Shown: positions 1-8,872, counted from the stretch's first letter. The stretch: DNA of 64,000 nt from Candidatus Puniceispirillum sp. (GCA_016778895.1 JADHOR010000008.1:29065-93064), one strand, 5' to 3'. Notes: generated by a model not told the origin, from the sequence alone. Translations and numbers: made by a program.

Positions 1-110
1 CGAAAAAATGCCACCTCGCAATTGTGACATTGAATGCGCATTTCCCGATAATTTTGGATCATTTCCCGCAATATCAAAAGTTTTTGGCAATGTGGGCAGC
101 TATGTTCCAT
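1..110 (-). CDS. MJ0042-type zinc-ribbon protein, N-terminal fragment
   Basis: A reading frame starts with ATG at 110 on the minus strand and runs off the left edge without a stop, so only about 36 residues are visible. A strong ribosome-binding site (GGAGGTC, about 117-123) sits at normal spacing. The fragment has two CxxC pairs, CPHC at residues 5-8 and CHNC at 28-31, separated by about 20 residues. This is the layout of the small zinc-ribbon domain (MJ0042/zinc_ribbon type) at the N terminus of many alphaproteobacterial proteins of unknown role. The zinc-binding fold is a family inference; the rest of the protein is outside the window. Confidence 0.6.
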   Translation of the reverse strand, partial: MEHSCPHCQKLLILREMIQNYREMRIQCHNCEVAFF

Positions 111-329
111 CTATTTGACCTCCATCAATGCCAGGGTAACGGTGATTATCTCCCCGACGAAATCATAGGGTGATAAAGTTTAATAAATCGTTAGTGATAG
201 ATTATTCGTCAAAAAGCGCGGGTTTTTGCAGACTATGCACAGCTTCTAACAGGGTGACGCTGACTGGCCCAGCTCAACGGGGATAGATGGGCTGAGGTGA
301 TTGGCGACATTCTCCGGTCACTGTCCCTG

Positions 330-914
330 TTATTTTTTCTTGGACACGGTTTTTTTGGCGGCTGGTCGGCTCTTCCGTGCCACCGGTCTGATATTGTCTG
401 ACTTTACCCCCCCGTCTGGCGATGCCACGGTCAGCAAGTTATGCAGCGACTCAGATACAGCATGGCGCACCATACGCGGCAATTCCTTTGCCAAAACAAC
501 CCGCACAGCATCACTGACCTCGGCCAATAAATCGCGACGGAGCTGATCGCTAATCGGTTGTGGGTCCGGATCCATGATCTGGGGTTGGGATGATTTGCTT
601 GCCCGATCAATTGCTGCGGCAATCTCGGCCATGGTTGCATTTGATAAAGTCGTATCTTCAGCTGATATGGCGCTGCTCTTGCCAATAACGGTGACCGCAG
701 GCGGTGCTGGCGCGCTCGGCAAAACGGTAACTTCGGCAGTGGAGCCGGGCTTGGCATCTTGTTTGAGGGCAGCCTCGTCTCTTAAATGCTGCTTTACCAT
801 CGCCGGCGGCGCAGTTGATTCAATCACAGCCATCATCGACCTACCGTCTTTTATTACCGCTTCGGCTTCGTCGCACAGCGCCTCGATTGATTTCCAGATT
901 TGCGCATTTTGCAT
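330..914 (-). CDS. Hypothetical protein, Ala/Pro-rich, weak PopZ-like C-terminal helix
   Basis: About 194 residues. I do not recognise it with confidence. The N-terminal ~60 residues are predicted helical, the middle is rich in Ala, Pro, Ser and Thr, and residues ~140-180 form an amphipathic helix with Leu/Val repeats ending in LPRMVRHAVSESLHNLL. The tail is very basic (KKTVSKKK). The C-terminal helix vaguely recalls the PopZ/DUF2497 pattern (…LPRIVE…), but the N terminus does not match PopZ. The start could be TTG at 929 or ATG at 914; ATG is preferred because GGATAAG lies just upstream. It is divergent from grpE. Confidence 0.6.
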   Translation of the reverse strand: MQNAQIWKSIEALCDEAEAVIKDGRSMMAVIESTAPPAMVKQHLRDEAALKQDAKPGSTAEVTVLPSAPAPPAVTVIGKSSAISAEDTTLSNATMAEIAAAIDRASKSSQPQIMDPDPQPISDQLRRDLLAEVSDAVRVVLAKELPRMVRHAVSESLHNLLTVASPDGGVKSDNIRPVARKSRPAAKKTVSKKK

Positions 915-1097
915 AACAGGCTTATCCAACCATTCATTGGTATATTAGGGCTTATCATGATTTAACGCCTTAACGCATCACATATCAAAGAGACCCAGCG
1001 TGAACCTAATGCCCCGAAGGATCCTGATGACAGCGTTTAATGTCTCATAAGTCAGCAAAAGAAACAACAACTTGTCCGATCATGTGAGATGATACGA

Positions 1098-1117
1098 CCA
1101 ATGCCTGCTGGCATTGG
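1098..1117. repeat. Perfect inverted repeat upstream of grpE
   Basis: CCAATGCC, a 4-nt loop TGCT, then GGCATTGG: 8 perfect pairs. No T-run follows on either strand at the right place, so it is not an intrinsic terminator. It could be an operator between the divergent genes or a hairpin in a transcript. Function unknown. Confidence 0.5.
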
Positions 1118-1180
1118 AAAAATCTGGCACAGGCTTTTGACAAAGTCTGGCGACAAAATAACAATTTTGACAGATTTCTC

Positions 1181-1209
1181 TTGGCTAAGCCGTTTTGGAT
1201 CACTAGATA
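1181..1209 (+). promoter_or_regulatory. Candidate grpE promoter
   Basis: TTGGCT, 17-nt spacer, TAGATA, placed 40 nt before the grpE start. The same stretch begins with CTTG (1180-1183), so it may also be read by the heat-shock sigma factor, although the downstream half fits the CYTATNT consensus poorly. Seen by eye only. Confidence 0.35.
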
Positions 1210-1249
1210 AGGCTAGCAATCCGCAGATGGGTACAAAGAAGGAGTCAAA

Positions 1250-1960
1250 ATGACAGACCCAAAGAATGGCACTGAAGTAGCTGACGGCGATAAGACAGCC
1301 GGTTCTGGTAACGACGTACCGGCGAGCAACAACGCTGATAATACCGCGAATGGAACAACCAGTGATGAAGCGCAGGATGATTTGATTGCTGCCGCCGGCG
1401 CGCAATCAGACACCGCCGCGCAGAGTGATGAACATGTTGACTCAGAAGACCCGCTATTGGCACTAACGGCTGAACGTGATCAGCTGAAAGATCAGCTGTT
1501 ACGCGCCTTGGCAGACGCTGAGAATATGCGCCGCCGCAGTGAACGGGAAGCCGCCAATGTCCGCAAATATGGCCATACGCCGTTTGCGCGTGACCTCGTT
1601 GGTGCGATTGATAATCTGGCGCGGGTGATTGACTCGGCACCAGATGATCTTGGTCAGAGCGACCAGACGATTAAATCATTAATCACCGGAATTCAGCTTA
1701 GCTGGACCGAATTACAGTCTGTCATTGAAAAGCACGGTATTAAGCGGGTTGAGCCGCTGAACGAGAAATTTGACTATAATCTGCATCAGGCAATGTTTGA
1801 AGTGCCGACAAATGACCAGCCAAGTGGCATTGTCCTTGAGGTTGTCCAGCATGGCTATGTTTTGCATGACCGGCTGCTACGTCCGGCGATGGTTGGCGTA
1901 TCCAAGGCGGGTGATGCTGCAGCGCCCGGTGACGGTGAGCCGCAAAAAACAGATAAATAG
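1250..1960 (+). CDS. grpE: Nucleotide exchange factor GrpE
   Basis: GrpE is the co-chaperone that releases ADP from DnaK in the cytoplasm. The 236-residue protein has a long acidic, low-complexity N terminus (~1-65), then a coiled-coil dimerisation helix (~70-110, with LRALADAENMRRRSEREA) and the C-terminal beta domain that contacts DnaK, ending around VVQHGYVLHDRLLRPAMVGVS, the classic GrpE signature. The start is supported by AAGGAG seven nucleotides upstream. It precedes dnaK and dnaJ on the same strand, with a 329-nt gap before dnaK holding a separate heat-shock promoter. The N-terminal extension is longer than in E. coli GrpE, which is common in alphaproteobacteria. Confidence 0.97.
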   Translation: MTDPKNGTEVADGDKTAGSGNDVPASNNADNTANGTTSDEAQDDLIAAAGAQSDTAAQSDEHVDSEDPLLALTAERDQLKDQLLRALADAENMRRRSEREAANVRKYGHTPFARDLVGAIDNLARVIDSAPDDLGQSDQTIKSLITGIQLSWTELQSVIEKHGIKRVEPLNEKFDYNLHQAMFEVPTNDQPSGIVLEVVQHGYVLHDRLLRPAMVGVSKAGDAAAPGDGEPQKTDK

Positions 1961-2102
1961 GGAATGGAAAAATTGCCGGATCATTGATTGATCTCAGCAT
2001 AAGAAAGACCGCGTGAATACGACTAAATGGGGGTGGAAAAGTTATGGCTGCAATCGCCGCGATGCCACGTTTTGGCAGTTTATCTTGTCAAACATACTCC
2101 CT

Positions 2103-2130
2103 CTTGTAACCGAAATAATAAGTCCTATAT
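2103..2130 (+). promoter_or_regulatory. RpoH (sigma32)-type heat-shock promoter of dnaK
   Basis: CTTG at 2103-2106, exactly 17 nt, then CCTATAT at 2124-2130. This matches the published alphaproteobacterial heat-shock promoter pattern CTTG-N17-CYTATNTNNG in all but its last base (A in place of G). It lies about 160 nt before the dnaK start, giving a long leader. It implies that dnaK(-dnaJ) is induced through RpoH. Confidence 0.7.
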
Positions 2131-2289
2131 GGACGATAGTTGAACATTAGTGACATAACCGGTGCATCAAACGCCGGCTGCGTCCCCATAGGGTTTTCTT
2201 GTAGGAACGAATTATCTGAAAGGGCCACTCTATCAGCGTCACCCTAAAATAGGTTAGGCAATGAGTGGTCAGGGAAAGGAGCTTTAGAT

Positions 2290-4200
2290 ATGGCGAAAGT
2301 TATTGGTATTGATTTAGGAACTACAAATTCCTGTGTTGCTGTCATGGACGGATCCGAGCCACGGGTGATCGAAAATGCCGAGGGTGCGAGAACAACGCCA
2401 TCAATGGTGGCATTCGCAAAAGGTGAACGTCTGGTTGGCCAGGCGGCGAAGCGTCAGGCGGTTACAAATTCTGAAAACACGCTTTTTGCGATCAAGCGTC
2501 TGATTGGCCGCCGTTTTAAGGACAAATCCACCAAGGCGTTTGCCAATCTGGTGCCATTCGAACTGGTTGGCGCCAAAAATGGCGACGCTTGGGTAAAGGT
2601 TGAGGGGGAAGAATATTCGCCTAGCCAAATCTCCAGCTTTGTCCTGCGCAAACTGAAGGAAGATGCCGAGGCCTATCTTGGCGAAACCGTGAACCAGGCT
2701 GTCATCACCGTTCCAGCCTATTTCAATGATGCCCAGCGCCAGGCGACAAAAGATGCTGGAAAAATTGCCGGTCTTGAGGTTTTGCGGATTATCAACGAGC
2801 CAACAGCCGCCGCGCTGGCCTATGGTCTTGATCGCAAGGAGTCTGGCATTGTTGCCGTTTATGACCTTGGTGGCGGCACCTTCGATGTTTCCATCCTTGA
2901 GGTTGGTGATGGTGTGTTCGAGGTCAAATCAACCAACGGTGATACATTCCTTGGGGGTGAAGATTTTGACCATGCGATTATTGAATTTCTGGCTGACTCG
3001 TTCAAATCAAGCGACGGTATCGACCTTCGCGGCGACAAGCTAGCTTTGCAGCGGCTGAAAGAAGCAGCTGAAAAAGCCAAGATCGAATTGTCATCCTCAG
3101 TACATACAGATGTAAACCTGCCGTTCATCACTGCAGATGCGACTGGGCCAAAACATCTTAATGTCAAGCTGACCCGGGCAAAGCTGGAGCAGCTGGTTGG
3201 CGACCTGATTGCCCGCACGATGGAGCCATGCAAAGCGGCGTTGAAAGATGCTGGTATCAAGGCGTCAGATATTGATGAAGTGATCATGGTCGGTGGCATG
3301 ACGCGTATGCCGAAAATTATCGAACAGGTGAAAGCATTCTTTGGCACCGATCTACATCGTGGGGTGAACCCCGATGAAGTTGTTGCCTCAGGGGCGGCGA
3401 TTCAGGCCGGTGTTCTGACTGGTGACGTCAAGGATGTGCTTCTGCTCGACGTGACGCCGCTGTCACTTGGTATCGAAACGCTTGGCGGTGTCTTTACCCG
3501 GTTGATTGATCGCAACACAACGATCCCGACAAAGAAAAGCCAAGTCTTTTCAACGGCAGATGATAATCAGTCTGCGGTTACCATCTCGGTTTGCCAGGGT
3601 GAACGCGAAATGGCTGCGGATAACAAGGCGCTTGGCCAGTTTAATCTTGAAGGGATTTCACCTGCCCCGCGCGGTGTGCCGCAAATCGAGGTGACCTTTG
3701 ATATTGATGCCAATGGTATCGTCAAGGTCAGTGCCAAGGATAAAGCCACAGGAAAAGAGCAGGAAATCCGTATTCAAGCCTCTGGTGGATTGGATGACGG
3801 CGAGATCGAGCGCATGGTTGCCGAGGCTGAAGCCAATGCCGAAGCTGACAAGGAGCGCCGCGCCGAAGTTGAAACCCGCAATCAGGGTGAGGCTTTGGTT
3901 CATGGTGCAGAAAAGGCCATTGATGATCTTGGTGACAAGGCTGATCCTCAGGCCAAGGCCGATGTTGAAGCTGGTATCGAGGCGCTTCGCGAAGCTCTTG
4001 ATGGCGACGACATCGAGGCTATCGCGTCAAAATCGGCTGAATTATCCAAGGCGATGATGAAAATGGGTGAAGCCGCCTATCAGGCCGAAGCTGAAACCGC
4101 CGGCAAAGACGGTGAAAACAATGATGATGGGTCAGTTGTTGATGCCGAATTTGAAGAGGTAGACGCTGATTCAGACAAAGGCAAAAAGCAAAGCAAATAA
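2290..4200 (+). CDS. dnaK: Molecular chaperone DnaK (Hsp70)
   Basis: ATP-dependent Hsp70 chaperone of 636 residues, the usual length. The ATPase domain (~1-385) opens with [13 protein letters not shown] and holds the phosphate-2 motif [12 protein letters not shown] and the adenosine motif VGGMTRMP. The interdomain linker [14 protein letters not shown] follows, then the substrate-binding beta sandwich and a helical lid with an acidic tail ([12 protein letters not shown]…). AAGGAG precedes the ATG. It works with GrpE upstream and DnaJ downstream; a hairpin separates it from dnaJ and may set the DnaK:DnaJ ratio. No unusual residues were noticed. Confidence 0.99.
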   Translation: MAKVIGIDLGTTNSCVAVMDGSEPRVIENAEGARTTPSMVAFAKGERLVGQAAKRQAVTNSENTLFAIKRLIGRRFKDKSTKAFANLVPFELVGAKNGDAWVKVEGEEYSPSQISSFVLRKLKEDAEAYLGETVNQAVITVPAYFNDAQRQATKDAGKIAGLEVLRIINEPTAAALAYGLDRKESGIVAVYDLGGGTFDVSILEVGDGVFEVKSTNGDTFLGGEDFDHAIIEFLADSFKSSDGIDLRGDKLALQRLKEAAEKAKIELSSSVHTDVNLPFITADATGPKHLNVKLTRAKLEQLVGDLIARTMEPCKAALKDAGIKASDIDEVIMVGGMTRMPKIIEQVKAFFGTDLHRGVNPDEVVASGAAIQAGVLTGDVKDVLLLDVTPLSLGIETLGGVFTRLIDRNTTIPTKKSQVFSTADDNQSAVTISVCQGEREMAADNKALGQFNLEGISPAPRGVPQIEVTFDIDANGIVKVSAKDKATGKEQEIRIQASGGLDDGEIERMVAEAEANAEADKERRAEVETRNQGEALVHGAEKAIDDLGDKADPQAKADVEAGIEALREALDGDDIEAIASKSAELSKAMMKMGEAAYQAEAETAGKDGENNDDGSVVDAEFEEVDADSDKGKKQSK

Positions 4201-4218
4201 GCCAAAATAAATATGAAG

Positions 4219-4240
4219 CCGGAGCCAAATGAGGCTCCGG
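4219..4240 (+). terminator. Hairpin between dnaK and dnaJ (attenuator-like)
   Basis: CCGGAGCC and GGCTCCGG form 8 perfect pairs around a 6-nt loop, followed by TTCTCGAATTTT. The T-run is interrupted, so termination would be partial. It sits 19 nt after the dnaK stop and 32 nt before dnaJ. A partial terminator or 3'-end stabiliser here would give less DnaJ than DnaK. Confidence 0.6.
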
Positions 4241-4271
4241 TTCTCGAATTTTCACGGCAAAAGTGGCAGGC

Positions 4272-5372
4272 ATGAGCAAGCGCGATTACTACGACGTATT
4301 AGGTGTTGAGAAAAGCGCCGACGATAAGGCAATTAAATCGGCATTTCGTAAACTTGCGATGGCAAACCACCCCGACCGAAATCAGGGTGACGATGCAGCC
4401 GAACAGCGATTCCGCGACGCCAATGAAGCCTATGATGTGCTAAAAGACCCCCAAAAACGTGCCGCCTATGACCGGATGGGCCATGCCGCCTTTGATCAGG
4501 CAGCTGGCGGCGGCGGTTTCGGCGGCGGCGGCTTTTCCGATATTTTTGACCAGATGTTTTCTGAATTTTCTGGCGGCGGTGGGCGGCAACGTGATCAGAG
4601 CGGTAATGATTTGCGCTATGATATGTCAATCTCGCTGGAAGATGCCTTTACCGGATTACAGCAAGATATTTCTATTACGATACCGTCGGCGTGTGATAGC
4701 TGCTCTGGCAGTGGTGCGGCAGATGGCAGTAAGCCTAGCACCTGCGGTACTTGTGGGGGTGCGGGCCGTGTTCGGGCGCAACAAGGCTTTTTTGCTGTTG
4801 AGAGAACCTGTCCTGCCTGTCAGGGCATGGGTCAGGTTATCTCTGATCCGTGTCGTTCATGTGGCGGCGAAGGCCGTGTTCAACGGGCCAAAACCCTGGC
4901 GGTTTCGGTCCCTGCCGGGGTTGATACAGGCACCCGCATCCGTCTATCTGGCAAGGGCGAAGCCGGCCTTCGGGGTGGACCTGCGGGTGATCTATATATT
5001 TTCGTCAATGTTGACCCCCACCCTATTTTTACCCGTGACGGCAGTAACCTGCACGCCCGTATTCCGTTGCCAATGACGACCGCGGCACTTGGTGGCAGTA
5101 TTGATGTGCCAACGCTGGAGGGGAAAATGGCGCGCCTGACAATCGAGGCGGGAACGCAATCAGGACGGAAATTCCGGATGCGCGGCAAGGGGATGCCTGC
5201 TTTGCGCCGCGGCAATCCGGGTGATCAGATTATCGAGGTTCAGGTCGAAACGCCGACCAACCTGAATAAAAGACAGAAAGAACTGCTTGAGGCGTTTTCT
5301 AATTCGGGGGATACCAGCCCCGAATCTTCCAGCTTTCTTGAGCGGGTCAAACGTATCTGGGCTGACAGCTGA
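4272..5372 (+). CDS. dnaJ: Chaperone protein DnaJ (Hsp40)
   Basis: Class I Hsp40 that delivers substrates to DnaK and stimulates its ATPase. Of 366 residues, the J domain is 1-70 with the HPD triad at 33-35. The Gly/Phe-rich linker is ~75-105. The zinc domain has four CxxCxGxG repeats ([32 protein letters not shown]), followed by the two C-terminal beta domains. A GTG lies 9 nt upstream in frame, but the ATG starting [12 protein letters not shown] matches the family N terminus. It is probably co-transcribed with dnaK through a hairpin. Confidence 0.98.
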   Translation: MSKRDYYDVLGVEKSADDKAIKSAFRKLAMANHPDRNQGDDAAEQRFRDANEAYDVLKDPQKRAAYDRMGHAAFDQAAGGGGFGGGGFSDIFDQMFSEFSGGGGRQRDQSGNDLRYDMSISLEDAFTGLQQDISITIPSACDSCSGSGAADGSKPSTCGTCGGAGRVRAQQGFFAVERTCPACQGMGQVISDPCRSCGGEGRVQRAKTLAVSVPAGVDTGTRIRLSGKGEAGLRGGPAGDLYIFVNVDPHPIFTRDGSNLHARIPLPMTTAALGGSIDVPTLEGKMARLTIEAGTQSGRKFRMRGKGMPALRRGNPGDQIIEVQVETPTNLNKRQKELLEAFSNSGDTSPESSSFLERVKRIWADS

Positions 5373-5437
5373 CACCGCTGATACCGCCGGTAAGCTATCC
5401 GTTGCCTCCTGCCCTGCTTTTGAGCAGCGAGCGATCC

Positions 5438-5474
5438 CTTACCAAACCTGATTGAATTCTTACCAAATTGAATT
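5438..5474. repeat. Short imperfect tandem repeat between dnaJ and dapB
   Basis: The unit CTTACCAAA…TTGAATT occurs twice in a row: first copy 5438-5458 with a 5-nt insert, second copy 5459-5474 without it. Function unknown; it lies just upstream of a candidate dapB promoter. Confidence 0.5.
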
Positions 5475-5480
5475 GGGGGC

Positions 5481-5508
5481 TTGCTCGAACAGGGCCGCTA
5501 TTTATATG
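5481..5508 (+). promoter_or_regulatory. Candidate dapB promoter
   Basis: TTGCTC, 16-nt spacer, TATATG, about 130 nt before the dapB ATG. The match to the sigma70 consensus is only fair. Confidence 0.25.
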
Positions 5509-5637
5509 CTGGCCGCCAATAGGCGAAGCCGGTTATAATTGATGGATAATGGGCCGGTGAAACCGCCTAGATAAGCAGAGTGTGATAGACCGGCGGCGGA
5601 ATAGGCTGCGTGACTATCAGGAACAGAAGGCAGATTG

Positions 5638-6438
5638 ATGATAAAAATTGCAATTCCGGGCGGGGCGGGCCGTATGGGCTCGATGTTAATCCGCGCAATC
5701 GCAGCGGCACCAGATCTTGAGTTTGTCGCCGCAACCGACCGGCCCGATAGTCCGTTCATTGGACGTGATGCCGGTGAAGTGGCGCAAATTGGGGCGAATG
5801 GGGTGATCATTGGCAGCGATCCCGAGACGCTGTTTGCGACAGCCGATGTGGTGATTGATTTTACCAGCCCTGCTGCCAGCCTGCATCATGCCACGCTGGC
5901 TGCGGCGCATGGCTGTGCGATGGTGATTGGTACGACCGGCCTCAGCGCGGATGAAGAGGCCAGATTGAAAACGACGGCAAAGAACAGCACCATTGTCTAT
6001 TGTGCCAATACATCGGTTGGGGTGACTTTGCTAACCCAGCTTGTTGAGGATGTTGCGGCGAAATTAACTGATGGCTGGGATATCGAAATTCTGGAAACGC
6101 ATCACCACCACAAGGTGGATGCACCATCCGGAACGGCGCTTGCGCTTGGCAAGGCAGCGGCAAAGGGGCGCGGTGTCGAGCTTGATGATGTTGCTGATAT
6201 GGTGCGCAAAGGTCAAACCGGTGCGCGCAAACCGGGCGATATTGGTTTTGCTGTGTTGCGCGGCGGTGATGTTGCTGGCGAACATTCGGTGATCTTTTAT
6301 GGCGAGTCTGAGCGTGTAGAGATTTCGCACCGAGCGACTGACCGCGCAATTTTCGCGCGTGGTGCCGTGCGTGCGGCACGCTTTGCAGTGGCCGTTGCTA
6401 ACGGATTTTATGATATGACGGATGTGCTGAAAGGCTAA
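5638..6438 (+). CDS. dapB: 4-hydroxy-tetrahydrodipicolinate reductase DapB
   Basis: Reduces 4-hydroxy-tetrahydrodipicolinate with NAD(P)H in the diaminopimelate/lysine pathway, supplying peptidoglycan and protein synthesis. The 266-residue protein has the Rossmann motif GGAGRMG near the N terminus, the central GTTG motif, and the substrate-binding signature ETHHHHKVDAPSGTA with the catalytic His and Lys pair. AGAAGG precedes the chosen ATG by 7 nt; an in-frame TTG directly before it is less likely. Two nucleotides separate its stop from nth, so the pair is probably one transcript. Confidence 0.97.
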   Translation: MIKIAIPGGAGRMGSMLIRAIAAAPDLEFVAATDRPDSPFIGRDAGEVAQIGANGVIIGSDPETLFATADVVIDFTSPAASLHHATLAAAHGCAMVIGTTGLSADEEARLKTTAKNSTIVYCANTSVGVTLLTQLVEDVAAKLTDGWDIEILETHHHHKVDAPSGTALALGKAAAKGRGVELDDVADMVRKGQTGARKPGDIGFAVLRGGDVAGEHSVIFYGESERVEISHRATDRAIFARGAVRAARFAVAVANGFYDMTDVLKG

Positions 6439-6440
6439 TC

Positions 6441-7085
6441 ATGCCGGCAAAGATGAAACTTGATGCCATTGATGCCTGCTTTGCGCGTTTATCACAGCGT
6501 CAGCCAGACCCGCAAACCGAACTTGATTTCACCGATCCATTTACCCTTCTTGTTGCTGTTGTCCTGTCGGCGCAGGCAACTGATGTTGGCGTGAATAAAG
6601 CCACGAAGGGGCTTTTTGCCGCGGCCAGCACGCCAGCGGCAATGGTGGTGCTCGGCAGTGACGGTATTCGTCATCATATCCGCACGATTGGCTTGTTTAA
6701 CACCAAGGCCAAAAATGTTTTCAAACTGTCACAAATTCTGCTGGATCAGCATGATGGTCAGGTGCCGCAAGATCGCGCCGCGCTTGAGGCGCTGCCTGGG
6801 GTTGGCCGGAAAACTGCAAATGTCGTTCTGAACGAGGCTTTTGGTGAACCGACAATTGCTGTTGATACACATATTTTTCGGTTTGGAAATCGCACTGGAA
6901 TGGCGCCTGGCAAAACGCCTGACGCGGTTGAAAAGGAATTGCTACGCCGGGTACCGGACCGATGGAAAAAGGGTGCGCATCACTGGATGATTCTGCATGG
7001 GCGCTATGTCTGCAAGGCCCGAAAGCCCGATTGCGTCACCTGTGTGATTGTTGATTTATGCTTATTCAAGTCCAAGACAAAATAG
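6441..7085 (+). CDS. nth: Endonuclease III
   Basis: Base-excision repair glycosylase/AP lyase that removes oxidised pyrimidines. The 214-residue protein has the helix-hairpin-helix LPGVGRKTANVVL with catalytic Lys124, and the catalytic Asp142 in VDTHIFR. The [4Fe-4S] cluster cysteines are 191, 198, 201 and 207, with the expected C-x6-C-x2-C-x5-C spacing. It follows dapB directly and converges with the downstream lipoprotein gene. Confidence 0.97.
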   Translation: MPAKMKLDAIDACFARLSQRQPDPQTELDFTDPFTLLVAVVLSAQATDVGVNKATKGLFAAASTPAAMVVLGSDGIRHHIRTIGLFNTKAKNVFKLSQILLDQHDGQVPQDRAALEALPGVGRKTANVVLNEAFGEPTIAVDTHIFRFGNRTGMAPGKTPDAVEKELLRRVPDRWKKGAHHWMILHGRYVCKARKPDCVTCVIVDLCLFKSKTK

Positions 7086-7106
7086 CGCATGCAATTTGTG
7101 ATCTGG

Positions 7107-7709
7107 TTACGATCTGTCAGCCAGCCATTGATGCAAGCGGTCCATCGCGGTTAGGCATTGCGGTTTATTTAACCGGTCACCGATGACCGCGGCCCGCATA
7201 TCCCAGCCTTTGATAATCTTTTGCATTGTGCCATCGCTGGTTGGATAGAAAAAGAAATCAACAACACATGACGCAAAGCGATATTGCCAGATTTCAACCG
7301 CGCCTTCTTGCCGGATCATCGTCGCATCGCCGAGACCCTTGAGCAGGCTTGGCGCGACTGATCCGACCATGTTTTCCGGCTGAAAAGATGGTCGGATGGG
7401 GGTGGCCTTTGCCGGGGCAACAGTAATGCTGCTAACTGCGAGATCAATCGCACTTTGTGCGTCGGTCGTTTCATTCCCGGTTGGCTCATTCCCGGTTGGC
7501 TCACTTGACGTCTGCTCAGCTGTTGCAGATGCTGAGGTAATTTTGATCGTTGGTTTCTTCATGCCGGCCGCATCTGTTACTATTGTGCTGCCGGTTATAG
7601 CCATGTCTTCAGCCTGCAGAGATGATGTTGTTACCACTGGCGGGGCGACCGGCTGACAGGCCACAACAAGCGCGGCAAACCCAACAAGATTAAAATGTAA
7701 TCGACGCAT
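7107..7709 (-). CDS. Putative lipoprotein of unknown function
   Basis: A 200-residue protein with a lipoprotein signal peptide: basic start (MRRLHF), hydrophobic core, and a lipobox-like LVVAC that makes Cys18 the probable lipidation site. A Ser/Thr/Pro-rich region follows, including a short tandem repeat of PTGNE encoded by a perfect 15-bp DNA duplication at 7471-7500. The C-terminal ~90 residues look folded (EIWQYRFASCVVDFFFYP…), resembling small conserved periplasmic domains of alphaproteobacteria, but I cannot name the family. It is probably anchored to a membrane on the periplasmic side. Confidence 0.75.
   Translation of the reverse strand: MRRLHFNLVGFAALVVACQPVAPPVVTTSSLQAEDMAITGSTIVTDAAGMKKPTIKITSASATAEQTSSEPTGNEPTGNETTDAQSAIDLAVSSITVAPAKATPIRPSFQPENMVGSVAPSLLKGLGDATMIRQEGAVEIWQYRFASCVVDFFFYPTSDGTMQKIIKGWDMRAAVIGDRLNKPQCLTAMDRLHQWLADRS
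7471..7500. repeat. Perfect 15-bp tandem duplication inside the lipoprotein gene
   Basis: TCATTCCCGGTTGGC occurs twice in direct succession. It keeps the reading frame and encodes a repeated five-residue unit in the disordered linker of the lipoprotein. Likely a replication-slippage product. Confidence 0.9.
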
Positions 7710-7879
7710 TTATCCGCACCCGCGCTGCAACTTTTATGGCCTTCGGTCTAGCGGAAAATGCGCATCAATGCACTAACTCTTTTTGGTTTGGCGTGCCATT
7801 GGCCTTGTCCTTTTGTAACGTCCGGCCTAATGTCTGCCCGTTAGAATTTCCGGTTGAAATTTGCAGTAAGGATATGGTG

Positions 7880-8872
7880 ATGGCTCGGAAAACCCTTGAC
7901 GTGTTAGCTGTTGGCAATGCGATTGTTGATATATTCGGGCAATGTGAAGATGATTTTCTACGTGCCAATGATATTGAAAAGGGCATAATGACCCTGCTTG
8001 ACGAGGCTGGATCGGCTCAGCTTTATGCGGCACTTTGTGCGATCGGCAGCCCACAATTAATCTCCGGTGGTTCAGCCGCCAATACCGCCGTTGGGGTTGC
8101 TGCCTTCGGTGGGTCGGCAAATTTCTTCGGACGGGTGCATGATGATGCACTTGGCGCGGCTTTTAGGCGTGACATTCAGGCGGCCGGTGTTGGTTTTGAT
8201 CATCCGGCGGCGACCAGCGGGTCGGCAACAGCCTCATCAATCATTCTGGTAACGCCTGATGCGGCGCGGTCGATGAATACTTTTCTTGGGGCAAGCATTG
8301 AGTTTGAGGCAGCTGATCTGGCGCTTGCTGATGCGGTGGCGGCAAAGATTATCTATCTTGAAGGCTATCTTTTTGATGCGCCTAACGGGCCGGCTATTTT
8401 TGCCGAGGCAGCGCGCCTTGCCGGTCTCTGTGATGTCAAATTGGCCTTATCGCTATCTGATCCATGGTGTGCCGAGCGGCATCGTTCGGCTTTGACCGAT
8501 TTTATTGATGATCATATTTCAATTTTATTCGGCAATGAAGAAGAGGTCGCCAGCCTGTGTCAATTGGGCTGTGACGAGGCGATTACCGCGCTGAAGGGCA
8601 GGCTTGATGAACTGGTTGTTACCCGCGGGCCAGCCGGTGCATTTATCTGTGCAGGAGCCGAGCATCATGAAATTCCAGCTATGCCACAAGGCCCAGTGAT
8701 TGATACAACCGGTGCTGGTGATCTGTTTGCTGCTGGTTATCTTTTTGGCCGGACAAATGGTTTTGACCTTGCATCGGCGGGGCGGCTTGCCAGTCTTGCC
8801 GCCGGTGAGGTGATTTCGCATATTGGCGCGCGGCCACAAGCTGACCTAAAGCAGCTTGTGGCCAAATTATAA
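7880..8872 (+). CDS. PfkB-family carbohydrate/nucleoside kinase (adenosine kinase-like)
   Basis: A 330-residue ribokinase-fold kinase. The PfkB signatures are clear: GGSAANTAVGVAAFGG near residue 60 and the C-terminal DTTGAGDLFAAGYLFG, where the Asp is the catalytic base and GAGD forms the anion hole. The N-terminal LAVGNAIVDI and overall pattern resemble bacterial adenosine kinase-like proteins common in alphaproteobacteria; the true substrate cannot be fixed from sequence. The ATG at 7880 is preferred because AAGGA lies 8 nt upstream; an ATG at 7874 and a long upstream extension exist in frame but lack support. Confidence 0.9.
   Translation: MARKTLDVLAVGNAIVDIFGQCEDDFLRANDIEKGIMTLLDEAGSAQLYAALCAIGSPQLISGGSAANTAVGVAAFGGSANFFGRVHDDALGAAFRRDIQAAGVGFDHPAATSGSATASSIILVTPDAARSMNTFLGASIEFEAADLALADAVAAKIIYLEGYLFDAPNGPAIFAEAARLAGLCDVKLALSLSDPWCAERHRSALTDFIDDHISILFGNEEEVASLCQLGCDEAITALKGRLDELVVTRGPAGAFICAGAEHHEIPAMPQGPVIDTTGAGDLFAAGYLFGRTNGFDLASAGRLASLAAGEVISHIGARPQADLKQLVAKL

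Larger units (their letters stand above)
915..1249. other. Intergenic region between divergent genes
   Basis: This 335-nt gap has no convincing gene. It holds a perfect 8-bp inverted repeat at 1098-1117 and a sigma70-like promoter before grpE, both listed separately. There is no CIRCE element (TTAGCACTC-N9-GAGTGCTAA) and no hrcA gene, although hrcA often precedes grpE in alphaproteobacteria. Confidence 0.5.

Noticed and set aside
574..948. Plus-strand open frame opposite the 330-914 gene.
   Set aside because: It is the antisense shadow of an Ala-rich gene; it has no start signal or recognisable domain.
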